Shown: piece after piece, positions 52,159 to 62,714 of the stretch
How the letters are laid out: every line of letters begins with the position of its first letter
Numbering within the stretch: the first letter of the stretch is position 1
Source: Psychrobacter cibarius
GTDB lineage: Bacteria; Pseudomonadota; Gammaproteobacteria; Pseudomonadales; Moraxellaceae
Direction of reading: 5' to 3'
DNA length: 64,000 nucleotides
Assembly (NCBI GenBank): GCA_030686115.1
Contig: CP131612.1
Span: 2,976,001-3,040,000, forward strand
The notes under the pieces: generated by a model
Seen by the model: the letters and a program-made list of their open reading frames with translations, nothing else
Databases searched by the model: none
What the model was told of the DNA's origin: nothing
Translations under genes and position numbers: made by a program

Positions 52159-53292
52159 TTAATCAGCAATAATTTCAGCCTCTTTCTGCAACGTCTGTAA
52201 AGCATCTATCAAACGGTTGTTTTGCTCTGCTGTACCGGTAGTGATACGCAAATACTCATTGATGCGTGGCTTGTCAAAATGACGGACGATGATACCTTGC
52301 TCACGTAACGCATTCGCTACCGCATTGGCATTACCGTCTTTAGGGCGGGCAAAAATAAAGTTGGCATGTGATGGCAAGACATCAAAACCTAACGCTGTCA
52401 GCTCTGCTGTCAGAGAGTGGCGTAAGTCGATGACTTGCTGGCAGGTCTGGGTAAAATACTCAACATCCAATACACTGGCAGTCGCCCCTACTTGCGCCAG
52501 CTTATCCAGTGGATAGCTATTAAAGCTGTTTTTCATACGGGTTAAGGCTTCAATCAATGAGGCATTACCAAAAGCCATACCAACACGTAATCCAGCGAGC
52601 GAACGTGACTTTGAAAAGGTTTGGGTCACAAGAATGTTGTCAAACTCATTGATTAAGCTCACTGCTGAAATTTCTGCATCTGAGCTACCGTCAGCTGCCC
52701 GCGCAAAATCAATGTAAGCCTCATCAATCACAATCACTGAGTTTGAGTGCTCACTAGCCAGCTTGCGAATATCGGCAAGCGATAATAATAATCCAGTTGG
52801 GGCATTTGGATTGGCAATGATAATGCCGCTACAAGGCTGGCGATAAGCATCAGGATCAATACTAAAATCTTCTTCCAAGGCAATTTGTACCAGCTCGATA
52901 CCAAAGGTCTGCGCATAGACTGGATAGAAACTATAGCTGATATCGGGTGCTAAAACAGGTCGCTCTTTTAGGAAAAAGCTGGCAAATACTAGTGCCAATA
53001 CTTCATCAGAGCCATTGCCAACAAACACTTGGTTGATATCAATATCATAGAGTTGTGCCAATGCGGCACGCAAATCATCAGACTCAGGCGCTGGATATAA
53101 ACGCAGATCATCCGCTTGCTGCTCTAGGACTTTTGCGATTGCCTCGCCTACTTTTGGTGACGGCGGGAATGGGTTTTCATTGGTATTTAATTTGCATAAA
53201 TTTTCATGCTGAGGCTGCTCACCAGGAACGTAAGGTGACAAATTACGCGCTTTAGATGACCAAAGTCTGGTGTCTATCTTTAACTCACTCAT
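52159..53292 (-). CDS. hisC: Histidinol-phosphate aminotransferase
   Basis: A 377-residue PLP enzyme (fold type I) transaminating imidazole acetol-phosphate. The Schiff-base lysine is in TQTFSKSRSLAGLRVG. PLP contacts are in NPNAPTG and DEAYIDFAR, and the substrate arginine is near the C-terminal NEYLRITTGT. GGATAA precedes the ATG. It follows hisD by 79 bases and shares its transcript. Confidence 0.95.
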   Translation of the reverse strand: MSELKIDTRLWSSKARNLSPYVPGEQPQHENLCKLNTNENPFPPSPKVGEAIAKVLEQQADDLRLYPAPESDDLRAALAQLYDIDINQVFVGNGSDEVLALVFASFFLKERPVLAPDISYSFYPVYAQTFGIELVQIALEEDFSIDPDAYRQPCSGIIIANPNAPTGLLLSLADIRKLASEHSNSVIVIDEAYIDFARAADGSSDAEISAVSLINEFDNILVTQTFSKSRSLAGLRVGMAFGNASLIEALTRMKNSFNSYPLDKLAQVGATASVLDVEYFTQTCQQVIDLRHSLTAELTALGFDVLPSHANFIFARPKDGNANAVANALREQGIIVRHFDKPRINEYLRITTGTAEQNNRLIDALQTLQKEAEIIAD

Positions 53293-53371
53293 AAGTTATC
53301 CTACTATTAGCCACATAAATTATTAAATATAAATCTCAAAAGTACAATTCAAAAGTAATCATTAAGCCACG

Positions 53372-54667
53372 TTACTGATAACGATAACGGGCTGAGCGCG
53401 CATGGGCTTCTAAGTCCTCACGTTGCGCTAAAATATCTGCGGTCTCAGCCAATGGCTTACTACCGGCTTCAGTACAATAAATAATAGAGGATTTCTTTTG
53501 GAAATCATAAACACCAAGCGGTGAAGAGAAACGCGCAGTGCCAGAGGTTGGCAACACGTGATTGGGTCCTGCGCAGTAGTCACCAATCGCCTCAGGCGTG
53601 TGACGCCCCATGAAAATAGCACCTGCATGACGAATATCGTTGAGTAGCGCATCAGGATGATCAACTGACAACTCTAAATGTTCTGGGGCAACGCGATTAA
53701 TCACAGCCATACCTTCAACGCGGTCTTTGACTAAAATAAGTGCGCCACGATTTTTTAGGGAATCGCGGGCGATATCGGCTTTTGGCAACTCTGCCAGCGC
53801 TTTTTCAATTTCAGCCGCTACGTCTGCAAGCTGCTGTTCACTGGTCGTGACAAAGATAGCTTGAGCGATACGGTCATGTTCAGCTTGTGACAATAAATCC
53901 ATCGCCAACCAATCGGCGCGATCTTGCGCCTCGCCTTCTGCATAGACCAATACTTCAGAGGGACCAGCGATCATATCAATCCCAACTTGACCAAATACCG
54001 CGCGCTTTGCCGCTGCAACATATTTATTACCAGGGCCAGTGATCTTATCCACCGCTGGAATCGTTTCGGTACCATATGCCAAGGCAGCAACCGCTTGCGC
54101 ACCGCCTATGGTAAAGACACGGTCGACTTGTGCCAAATGTGCGGCGGCTAACACCAATGGATTGAGCACGCCTTTTGGCGCTGGCACCACCATGATGACC
54201 TCTTTAACACCCGCCACTTTGGCAGGAATGGCATTCATCAATACAGAAGATGGATAAGAGGCCAAACCACCAGGGACATAGATGCCTACTCGATCAAGTG
54301 CGGTGACTTTTTGACCCAAGCGATTACCAAGCTCATCTTCATACTGCCAAGTCTCTTGTACTTGGCGCTCATGAAAGGTCTGCACACGCGTTGCTGCGGT
54401 GGTCAATGCGGATTTCACTGTATCATCAAGATTCGCAAACGCTTCAGCAAGCGCCTCTTTAGACAGCTCTAGCTCTTGCATCGTCGTCGCCGGATGCTGA
54501 TCGAATTGCTGGGTTAACGCCAGTACGACGCGATCGCCATCATGCCGAACTTGCGCGATGATATCATCAACGGTCTTTAACAAATCGGCATCATTGACGG
54601 TTTCAAAGGCAAGTAACTCTGTCAATTGACTGTCAAAATCGGCATCTTGGGTACTTAGTTGGCGCAT
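53372..54667 (-). CDS. hisD: Histidinol dehydrogenase
   Basis: A 431-residue zinc- and NAD-dependent enzyme performing the last two steps of histidine synthesis. The signature VDKITGPGNKYVAAAKRAVF leads into DMIAGPSEVLVYA. Zinc and catalytic residues lie in LLSQAEHD and VAPEHLELSVDHPD, and AGPNHVLPT closes the active site. It has its own promoter behind a long hairpin that separates it from hisG. Confidence 0.97.
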   Translation of the reverse strand: MRQLSTQDADFDSQLTELLAFETVNDADLLKTVDDIIAQVRHDGDRVVLALTQQFDQHPATTMQELELSKEALAEAFANLDDTVKSALTTAATRVQTFHERQVQETWQYEDELGNRLGQKVTALDRVGIYVPGGLASYPSSVLMNAIPAKVAGVKEVIMVVPAPKGVLNPLVLAAAHLAQVDRVFTIGGAQAVAALAYGTETIPAVDKITGPGNKYVAAAKRAVFGQVGIDMIAGPSEVLVYAEGEAQDRADWLAMDLLSQAEHDRIAQAIFVTTSEQQLADVAAEIEKALAELPKADIARDSLKNRGALILVKDRVEGMAVINRVAPEHLELSVDHPDALLNDIRHAGAIFMGRHTPEAIGDYCAGPNHVLPTSGTARFSSPLGVYDFQKKSSIIYCTEAGSKPLAETADILAQREDLEAHARSARYRYQ

Positions 54668-54792
54668 GACTTAATCCTATATCTGGGCATAAAAGACTGC
54701 TGAAAATTAGCGACGTAAAAATGAGGGGTCTTGAGTATTAATAATAATTGTGATGGCTGATATACCAGTTTCTATATATTTAGTTTGTTCAG

Positions 54793-54820
54793 ATTATACT
54801 AACCTCATACTTTCTGGCAA
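54793..54820 (-). promoter_or_regulatory. Sigma-70 promoter of hisD-hisC
   Basis: TTGCCA (54815-54820) and TATAAT (54793-54798) on the minus strand with a 16-base spacer, about 125 bases upstream of hisD. It begins 13 bases beyond the long hairpin after hisG. Confidence 0.75.
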
Positions 54821-54832
54821 GCAAATACAACA

Positions 54833-54879
54833 AAACCAGTTTAGCACGCTATATCTATCTTATAGCGCTAAACTGGTTT
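54833..54879 (-). terminator. Long hairpin between hisG and hisD
   Basis: A 12-bp stem AAACCAGTTTAG/CTAAACTGGTTT continues, past a 2-base bulge, into a 7-bp stem CGCTATA/TATAGCG with a 7-base loop, 19 pairs in all. The minus-strand 3' side reads TGGTTTTGTTG, a broken T-run, so termination is likely but imperfect. Confidence 0.6.
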
Positions 54880-54956
54880 AAAAATTTGTATGACAATGCT
54901 TGAGATTACCAATGATTAGTATCGATTGATAAGACATTGATTCATTAGGAATTAAT

Positions 54957-55652
54957 TTATGAAGCGCTGGCAATACTGTTTTTGAAACTATCTAAAATCG
55001 GCTCAAGTAACGCAAATTTACGCTTGTAGCTCACTTGATTGACGATAAGGCGTGAGGACACATCGCAAATATGATCGCGTGCTTCAAGACCGTTGGCGCG
55101 CAACGTATTACCTGTATCAACCACATCGACGATCAAATCACCCAATCCGACCAACGGCGCAAGCTCCATAGAGCCATACAGTTTAATCACATCCACTTGC
55201 TGACCTTGGCTGGCAAAGTAAGCGCGGGCAACATTGACGTATTTGGTCGCAATACGTAGGCGACGATTGGGTAGCGGCGCATCTTTCACGCCAGCTGTCA
55301 TCAACTTACACTGAGCAATTTGCAAATCAAGCAATTCATAGACATGGTTGGCACCATGTTCAAGCAACACATCTTTACCCGCCACCCCAAAGTCAGCCGC
55401 ACCATGCTCAACGTAGGTTGGCACATCACTGGCACGCAAAATCAATACACGCACATTGGGGTTTGAGGTTGGAAAAATAAGTTTGCGTGAGGCTTCAGGA
55501 TCTTCTAATAACTCAACACCAGCTGCGCGTAGCAGTGGCATGGTCTCTTCTAGAATACGACCTTTTGATAAGGCCAGTGTTAAGCCTGAAAACTCATCAT
55601 TTACTTCATTTAATAAACCATCATTTGGTAGGCTATTGCTTGCTTCAGTCAT
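54957..55652 (-). CDS. hisG: ATP phosphoribosyltransferase, short form
   Basis: A 231-residue HisG of the short type lacking the C-terminal regulatory domain; this form needs HisZ, which is not in the window. Motifs include [38 protein letters not shown] and the PRPP site [19 protein letters not shown] place the start at ATG 55652 (MTEASNSLP). A GTG at 55682 in the same frame is possible and would sit against a CCCCC/GGGGG hairpin. First step of histidine synthesis. It follows murA, as in related bacteria. Confidence 0.93.
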   Translation of the reverse strand: MTEASNSLPNDGLLNEVNDEFSGLTLALSKGRILEETMPLLRAAGVELLEDPEASRKLIFPTSNPNVRVLILRASDVPTYVEHGAADFGVAGKDVLLEHGANHVYELLDLQIAQCKLMTAGVKDAPLPNRRLRIATKYVNVARAYFASQGQQVDVIKLYGSMELAPLVGLGDLIVDVVDTGNTLRANGLEARDHICDVSSRLIVNQVSYKRKFALLEPILDSFKNSIASAS

Positions 55653-55681
55653 AATGACATTGTGTCCATATGCAGTTAACA

Positions 55682-55697
55682 CCCCCGCTGAAGGGGG
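55682..55697 (-). other. GC-rich hairpin just upstream of hisG
   Basis: CCCCC and GGGGG pair around a 6-base loop, standing out in an otherwise AT-rich gap. No T-run follows on the minus strand, so it is not a simple terminator. It could influence hisG translation or mark the end of murA mRNA. Confidence 0.5.
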
Positions 55698-55799
55698 CTT
55701 TTAGTGGTAGGTTACTAATAGTGCTAGACTACTACGCTATTCATATCAACGCCAATCGTATCAATCATTGAGGTCATGGATTTGATAAGTAAATCGATA

Positions 55800-57080
<1,281 letters not shown>

Positions 57081-57173
57081 CTAACGATGAGTATTAAAAT
57101 AGTGAAAATCAGACCAATCACACCCAGCCAATATAATAGCCAGTCTAATAAGCCAAATCATATGTATAACGGT

Positions 57174-57425
57174 CTAGCCTTTGGATTGAACGTCCCATTC
57201 AGCAGGCGTCAGCGCTTGAATATTGAGCGCATGAATATCGCCACTGGCGATCTTATCATTGACTAATGCATAAATCGCCTGCTGACGTTGCACGGCACGC
57301 TTACCTTCAAAGCTGGCATCAACCACGCGTACATCAAACTTATTACCTTGATTGGCAGCTTGAATAAAAGCGTCTGGGAAGTGAGTCTGTAAAAATGCAA
57401 TCAAATCGTCAGCGTTCATGCTCAT
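57174..57425 (-). CDS. ibaG: BolA-family protein IbaG
   Basis: An 83-residue BolA-like protein (beta-alpha-beta class II KH-like fold). BolA-family proteins work with monothiol glutaredoxins in iron-sulphur trafficking. The signature helix is RAVQRQQAIYALVNDKIASG followed by DIHALNIQALTPAEW. Position directly before murA matches ibaG (yrbA) rather than bolA. A second ATG two codons in (MNADDL) is equally possible. Confidence 0.9.
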   Translation of the reverse strand: MSMNADDLIAFLQTHFPDAFIQAANQGNKFDVRVVDASFEGKRAVQRQQAIYALVNDKIASGDIHALNIQALTPAEWDVQSKG

Positions 57426-57547
57426 AGAATATTCTGCCTTAAAGTGTCAGATAGGGTATAGATTTAAAGTGACGACATTATAACAAGAGTTTAAGCATCT
57501 TACAGTACTGTCTTACGCAACTGCACCTAACTTCTGATTGCCGTCCA

Positions 57548-58555
57548 TTATTTGAGCATTTTATCCAAGTACGTCAGTACTTGCGCGCGTACATCATTGA
57601 CCCAACGTAGCGGCGGTGCCATCGCACCAATACTGGTCGCATGACTGGCACCTTTTATTTCACCATTTTCTACGGTGACGCCCGCCTCTTGCAACGCTTT
57701 GGTCATTTTAATCGTATTGGTCGCGTACACTACTTTGTCTTTTTCGGCAGTCAACAATAAATACGGGGGCTGCTCACCTTTGATTTGACGGTCTGGCATG
57801 ACCTCGTCTGGCGTAGCATCAGCAGCAAAGGCGGTGGCGCTATCAAATTTACGGAAGTCATAACTATAAGGGCCAGCAATACCCACGACCGCAGTAATAT
57901 CCTTTGGCTTAATACCATAAGGCGCTAAAAAATCTTCATTGGCGACCGCTGCAACCACGTTAAATGCACCAGCAGAATGTCCAATTACCGCCAAGCGTTT
58001 AGGATCAGCATGTAAGCTCGGAGCATTATTGATACTCCAAGCAATCGCTTGCGCCGTATCTTTGACATAATCAGGGTACACATGCTCAGGCGCTTTACGA
58101 TAATTAATTACGGCGGTGACATAACCTGCTTGCGCCAAACTCTGACCGACAAAGGCATACTGTTCTTTATTACCACTCTCCCATGAGCCACCGTGGACAA
58201 ACACCACCATCGGATAGCTATCATTAATCGCACCATCATTGATGGCGCTTTGGGCTTTCATCGCTTGTGCTAATGGCTTGGGATAATAAATATCCAAATC
58301 TTGATCGGGCTCATCACCATAGAGAATATTTTTGCTGACGCCAACGCCGCCACTAGCAGTAATGCCATTGACGATAGCCAGTGGCGATAGAGCTTGCGCA
58401 TTCTGGGTGGCTAGGGCAACACTACCCAGTGCTAAGGCGGCGACACCTGTGAATTTTAGAATGCCTACTTTGCTAGCAGTATTATTAATCATGCTTTCAT
58501 TAATTATTTTTTGACGGCTTTTATTATATTCTAAGCGCTTGTTTGCATCCTTCAT
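57548..58555 (-). CDS. Exported alpha/beta-hydrolase (carboxylesterase-like)
   Basis: A 335-residue esterase/lipase-type hydrolase. The oxyanion motif HGGSW is at residues 121-125. The nucleophile Ser194 is in GHSAGAF, and the likely catalytic Asp and His are in TAEKDKV and KGASHATS. A hydrophobic stretch (about 32-50) ending at NAQA looks like a signal peptide; if the start is MINNTASKV at 58492 it would be a normal one, so that shorter start deserves preference for function. The upstream start has AGGGA at long spacing. The substrate is unknown; a short-chain ester is likely. Confidence 0.82.
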   Translation of the reverse strand: MKDANKRLEYNKSRQKIINESMINNTASKVGILKFTGVAALALGSVALATQNAQALSPLAIVNGITASGGVGVSKNILYGDEPDQDLDIYYPKPLAQAMKAQSAINDGAINDSYPMVVFVHGGSWESGNKEQYAFVGQSLAQAGYVTAVINYRKAPEHVYPDYVKDTAQAIAWSINNAPSLHADPKRLAVIGHSAGAFNVVAAVANEDFLAPYGIKPKDITAVVGIAGPYSYDFRKFDSATAFAADATPDEVMPDRQIKGEQPPYLLLTAEKDKVVYATNTIKMTKALQEAGVTVENGEIKGASHATSIGAMAPPLRWVNDVRAQVLTYLDKMLK

Positions 58556-58753
58556 TGCCAGTATCCCTATTATATTTATACATGGATCAAAAGTAATAGC
58601 GTTGAGACAGCCCTTTTATAAAATAAGCGCTAATACTGTCTTGTCTATTTCTTCGCTTTTTATATCTTACTGGCTGGCTCAGAAGTTCTCGTGTTTTTCC
58701 TGTTAACAGTGTTTAGGTTTCTTGTCATTAAACACGGTTTAAACTGACGGGGC

Positions 58754-58778
58754 AAATAGCTTACCCTACAAGCTATTT
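58754..58778. other. Hairpin between BON-protein and esterase genes
   Basis: AAATAGCTT and AAGCTATTT form a perfect 9-bp stem with a 7-base loop, extended by GGC/GCC across a bulge. The only T-run is on the plus side several bases away, so it is a weak terminator at best. Confidence 0.45.
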
Positions 58779-58832
58779 AGCCACTGTTTTTTTGTTTTAT
58801 TAATAAATAACAGCTGTGTTTTAGAACACTTT

Positions 58833-59663
58833 TTACGGATCTTGATACAGGTCTATGTATGGGCTTGATGACGGTTGCTCAACGGTTGTGCCATCTTCGG
58901 TCACGACGATAGGAATCGATGTGCCAACGGACGCTGGCGCTTCAGAATTATTAACGCTAGCAGCATCCACAACGACTGGCGCTGAAGCAGGATTTACCAA
59001 GTTATTTTCAGACATAATGTCGTCTTTACTTATCTTTACGCCCCTGTCATCAACGACGGTCGTCAGCAGCACCAGCTCAGTCACACCAACGGTGCTATTG
59101 GCAATATCGATTAGGTGACTCTGCTGAGTCGGTGTCATACGTCCCATAATATAAACCACACCATCATTGGTCACGGCTTTGATCTGTGAGGCTTTGACGC
59201 CATCACTCGCGGCGACTTTTGCCAGCAGCTTTGAGGTGATATATCCATCATGAACCGTCGAGCTATAGCCTTTAGACGCGCTGACGTTTAGCTCATTATA
59301 GACATGACGCACATCTGGCATAGAGCTGACGACTTTTTCGACTTCTACTTTGATGGCCTCAGTCGGTACTTCGCCTGTCAATAACACTTCACTATTAAAG
59401 CTATCAATACCCATACGGCTGGTTTGTTGCAGGTCTTCTTTTAACCCATAAACATTGATTTTGACGGTATGTTCAATACTGCGATCCAGTAGTCGCTGCG
59501 GAATGGTACGCTCTGTCATCGGCACACCATACGTACCTTCTGTACTGTTGGTCAAATAATTGGTGGTACAGCCCGTAGTGACGATGCTGGTCATTAGCAT
59601 GACGCCTATCGCGGTGCGGCGTGATGAGCCAAAAATAGCAGTGCGCAAATGCATCCGTGTCAT
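58833..59663 (-). CDS. Outer-membrane lipoprotein with two BON domains (DolP/YraP-like)
   Basis: A 276-residue lipoprotein with lipobox VTTGC (Cys32). Two BON domains follow (residues about 65-130 with VLLTGEVPTEAIKVEVEKVV, and about 140-205 with VVYIMGRMTPTQQSHLIDIA). A Val/Ser/Thr/Pro-rich tail of about 60 residues closes it and is not in the E. coli protein. DolP supports outer-membrane integrity and septal amidase activation. Its position after yraN fits, although lpoA and diaA, present in E. coli, are missing here. Confidence 0.88.
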   Translation of the reverse strand: MTRMHLRTAIFGSSRRTAIGVMLMTSIVTTGCTTNYLTNSTEGTYGVPMTERTIPQRLLDRSIEHTVKINVYGLKEDLQQTSRMGIDSFNSEVLLTGEVPTEAIKVEVEKVVSSMPDVRHVYNELNVSASKGYSSTVHDGYITSKLLAKVAASDGVKASQIKAVTNDGVVYIMGRMTPTQQSHLIDIANSTVGVTELVLLTTVVDDRGVKISKDDIMSENNLVNPASAPVVVDAASVNNSEAPASVGTSIPIVVTEDGTTVEQPSSSPYIDLYQDP

Positions 59664-59879
59664 GATTTACCTCTTAGAACATGAGTGTGACGATCGTATA
59701 AAGTCAATTGATTGAGCCAGTTTTAATCTAGTAACGTTTGTTTTGACAATTGTTAATTCAGTTAATAACAACTTAGCTACTTTACTTAATTTTTACTATC
59801 AGCGGTTAGGTTTTTGGTAACGCTCACTCGATGATAAGTACTTACTACCTTCTAGTTAGATTGCTTTTGCATCCTAATA

Positions 59880-60365
59880 TCACGTATCTGCTATAAAAGC
59901 ACCTTTGAGCCATTGTGGTTGATTTTCTATGTTTTGACCACTGGTCTTAATATGATTACCTACCGTATCATAAGCGATGACATCAAACCGGCAGTCATAA
60001 TCCTCATACTCAGGATGCTGTTGCAAAAAATATTGCGCCGTTTTAATCACTTTACGTTGTTTGCTTGCCGTCACGCTCAGTGCAGCACCACCAAAACCTG
60101 AACACTGCCGTTGACGCACTTCAATGAATACCAGTGTCGACCATGCTGAACCTGTCTCCAGCATAATCAAATCCAGCTCACCCACTTTGGGCTGCTGCCA
60201 ATTTTGGGCAATCAAAATCAATCCTTGCGATTGTAAAAACTCACACGCCTGCTGCTCGAACAGACTGCCTTGGCGCTGCTTTGGTGAAGTGAGGTTCAAA
60301 GGTTTATGACTGCACATAAGGTCGATTGGTCTTATTAACATTTCAGAATTATCATAGCACATCAT
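59880..60365 (-). CDS. yraN: YraN-family (UPF0102) endonuclease-like protein
   Basis: A 161-residue protein of a restriction-endonuclease-like fold family. The core is GSLFEQQACEFLQSQG, then KVGELDLIM and LVFIEVRQR, which carry the expected acidic/Lys-type active-site positions, followed by FDVIAYD. Cellular function is not established. The start is uncertain: ATG codons at 60365, 60362 and 60341 all lack a good ribosome site. It diverges from rsmI, as in many gamma-proteobacteria. Confidence 0.88.
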   Translation of the reverse strand: MMCYDNSEMLIRPIDLMCSHKPLNLTSPKQRQGSLFEQQACEFLQSQGLILIAQNWQQPKVGELDLIMLETGSAWSTLVFIEVRQRQCSGFGGAALSVTASKQRKVIKTAQYFLQQHPEYEDYDCRFDVIAYDTVGNHIKTSGQNIENQPQWLKGAFIADT

Positions 60366-60524
60366 GCTAAACTAGCCACTTTCGCGTGCAGATGCTGGCA
60401 TGGTGTTTTATGCTTTGCTTAAGCCCTATTTGATGAAGCACTTTTGCATTTGTTATTAACCAGTTTTTTCAGTCAGCTCGCCACATTATATTTTAATTCC
60501 CGCTTTTAATACTCCGAGGTTTTC

Positions 60525-61493
60525 ATGTCTAGCCCTACCGCGATGCCAGCTTGTCTATATATCGTTGCCACGCCGATTGGCAATATGAGCGATATGACGC
60601 CGCATGCCATTGACGTTTTAAAGCAAGTCGCCATCATTGCCTGTGAAGACACCCGTACTTCAGGTAAGCTATTGTCGCATTTTGGCATTGATACCAAAGG
60701 CAGTAAAGCCGACGACGAAAAAGAGTCAGAAGCTCCCAACACTAAAAATAATACCGATAATAACGTGACAGACGCTGATACCGTGACCAAGCAAAAAGGT
60801 CATAACAAGCTTTGGGCATATCATGAGCACAATAGTGCCATTCAAACACCCAAAATTATCGAGATGATCGAGCAAGGTCATTCGGTTGCTTTGATTAGTG
60901 ATGCCGGTACGCCACTCATAAGTGACCCAGGTTATCAACTGGTACAGGCCGCTCATGCCGCAGGCGTTAGAGTCTCTCCTATCATTGGTGCCTCTGCTGC
61001 CATTGCTGCACTGTCAGTCGCAGGATTGCCCTCAGACCGCTTTAGCTTTATTGGGTTTTTACCCGCCAAAACCCACGGTCGCCAAAAACAGCTTACCGCT
61101 CTAAACACACGTACTGAAACGCTGATATTTTATGAAGCACCGCACCGTATTATCGCCAGTTTAGAAGACATGGCGGCGGTATTTGGCGCAGATCGTGAAG
61201 TGACGTTTTGCCGTGAATTGACTAAGACCTTTGAAACTGTCCATAAAAGCACCCTTGGGGATTTGGTGGAATTTGTCAAAGCTGATGACAATCAACAGCG
61301 CGGTGAGATAGTCGTGGTCGTCGCTGGCGTGAATGTGGCGCAGGATGCGGATGACATCAGTATTCATGATAAATTATTGCAGCGCTTGCTTGAGGACTTA
61401 TCGGTTAAAAAAGCCGCTGCATTGGGCGCTGATATCACTGGCGTCAAAAAGAATGCGCTATATCAGCGCTTACTTGAGCTACAAGCTGAATAA
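60525..61493 (+). CDS. rsmI: 16S rRNA (cytidine(1402)-2'-O)-methyltransferase
   Basis: A 322-residue SAM-dependent methyltransferase that modifies C1402 in the decoding centre. Family motifs are LYIVATPIGNMSDMT near the start, CEDTRTSGKLLSHFGI, then ISDAGTPLISDPGYQLV and LPSDRFSFIGFLP. A low-complexity insert of about 36 residues (Asp/Asn/Lys/Thr-rich, residues 58-93) interrupts the N-terminal domain where the E. coli protein has only a short loop. GAGG precedes the ATG. Confidence 0.95.
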   Translation: MSSPTAMPACLYIVATPIGNMSDMTPHAIDVLKQVAIIACEDTRTSGKLLSHFGIDTKGSKADDEKESEAPNTKNNTDNNVTDADTVTKQKGHNKLWAYHEHNSAIQTPKIIEMIEQGHSVALISDAGTPLISDPGYQLVQAAHAAGVRVSPIIGASAAIAALSVAGLPSDRFSFIGFLPAKTHGRQKQLTALNTRTETLIFYEAPHRIIASLEDMAAVFGADREVTFCRELTKTFETVHKSTLGDLVEFVKADDNQQRGEIVVVVAGVNVAQDADDISIHDKLLQRLLEDLSVKKAAALGADITGVKKNALYQRLLELQAE

Positions 61494-61547
61494 TTTTTGG
61501 ATATTAATATTACAGACAGTTATAAACCCATTGAGGAGAAGTGAGCA

Positions 61548-62567
61548 ATGTACAATGTAATGGCGATAGGCAACGCATTGGTTGACCATGAATATGTATT
61601 GTCAGATGCGGCGCTAGAAGAGACTGATTTGACCAAAGGCAATATGACGCTGGCAGGTATCGACGAGCAACAGCAATTATTGGCGTATTTTAAACTGGCA
61701 GAAATTGCACCATCAAAGCAGGCTGGTGGTGGCTCAGCGGCTAATACGATGTATACCTTTGCCAGTTTAGGCGGCAAGCCATTTTATGCGTGCCGCGTCG
61801 GTGACGATCAACAAGGCGAGTTTTATCTCAAAGACTTACATGAAGCAGGTGTTGCAACTTCAGAGAAATCTATCCATGCAGGCGGAGTAACGGGTTCATG
61901 TGTGGTCGCAGTGACCGAAGATGGCGAGCGTACCATGCAAACTTATCTCGGCACTTCAAGCGAAATCACCGCAGAAAATGTCGATTTTGACGCGCTGACA
62001 CAAGCTGACTGGTTATATATAGAAGGCTACTTGGCCATGACTGAGAGTATTCAGGCTGCCATGACTCAGTTGCGTCAACAAGCAGGGATTCATTCTGCAA
62101 AAATTGCCGTAAGTTTTGCTGATCCTGCCGTGGTGAAGTTTGCCAAAGACGGTTTACTCAATATGCTGGGCAATAAAGTGGCAGTGATATTCTGTAATAG
62201 TGAGGAAGCCAAGCTCTTTACAGACAAAAAACAAGTCAAGGCAGCCGCACGCGCACTGCTTGAGTACTGCCAAACGGCAGTGGTCACTGATGGTGCCAAT
62301 GGTGCAACGATCGCCCATAAAGCTGATGATAAATCAGAAATTGAGATTTATGAAGTTGCTACACCAATCGTTACTAATGTCATTGATACCAACGGTGCCG
62401 GTGATAATTACGCAGGAGCATTTTTATACGCGTTGTCGCAGCACTATAGCTTGCCTGAATGTGGTCGTCTTGCCAGCGTAGTGGCGGCGCAGGTGATTCA
62501 ACAGTTTGGACCACGGTTAGCCTCACAAGATTATAGAGATATTGCAAAGCGTGTACTATCTGCTTAG
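61548..62567 (+). CDS. PfkB-family sugar/adenosine kinase
   Basis: A 339-residue ribokinase-family (PfkB) kinase. The N-terminal GNALVDHEY and AGGGSAANTMYTFASLGG bind sugar. The C-terminal IDTNGAGDNYAGAF holds the catalytic Asp and anion hole. The pattern is closest to the adenosine-kinase-like branch, which phosphorylates nucleosides or related sugars; the substrate cannot be fixed. A strong GAGGAGAAG ribosome site precedes the ATG. It lies 54 bases after rsmI and may be co-transcribed. Confidence 0.88.
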   Translation: MYNVMAIGNALVDHEYVLSDAALEETDLTKGNMTLAGIDEQQQLLAYFKLAEIAPSKQAGGGSAANTMYTFASLGGKPFYACRVGDDQQGEFYLKDLHEAGVATSEKSIHAGGVTGSCVVAVTEDGERTMQTYLGTSSEITAENVDFDALTQADWLYIEGYLAMTESIQAAMTQLRQQAGIHSAKIAVSFADPAVVKFAKDGLLNMLGNKVAVIFCNSEEAKLFTDKKQVKAAARALLEYCQTAVVTDGANGATIAHKADDKSEIEIYEVATPIVTNVIDTNGAGDNYAGAFLYALSQHYSLPECGRLASVVAAQVIQQFGPRLASQDYRDIAKRVLSA

Positions 62568-62597
62568 CTTATAAAAATCTGTCATTGCCGATAATAA

Positions 62598-62628
62598 AAA
62601 AGCCCATATCAATCGATATGGGCTTTTT
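62598..62628. terminator. Bidirectional terminator after the PfkB-family gene
   Basis: AAGCCCATATC and GATATGGGCTT form a perfect 11-bp stem with loop AATC, flanked by A- and T-runs. Confidence 0.92.
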
Positions 62629-62657
62629 TATTATTAATTATGAGACAAGTTATTCAA

Positions 62658-62703
62658 TTCACATTGCTCAGTTCACATTGCTCAGTTCACATTGCTCAGT
62701 TCA
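62658..62703. repeat. 14-bp tandem repeat, three copies
   Basis: TTCACATTGCTCAG is repeated three times without mismatch (62658-62671, 62672-62685, 62686-62699), followed by the first four bases of a fourth. It lies 11 bases from the metY stop, between convergent genes. Identity of copies marks a slippage-prone microsatellite. Confidence 0.92.
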
Positions 62704-62714
62704 ATAAAAAGCGT

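Noticed and set aside
62658..62703. 14-bp repeat as a replication iteron or CRISPR remnant
   Set aside because: The units are directly adjacent without spacers, in a convergent intergenic gap of the chromosome with no replication gene nearby.
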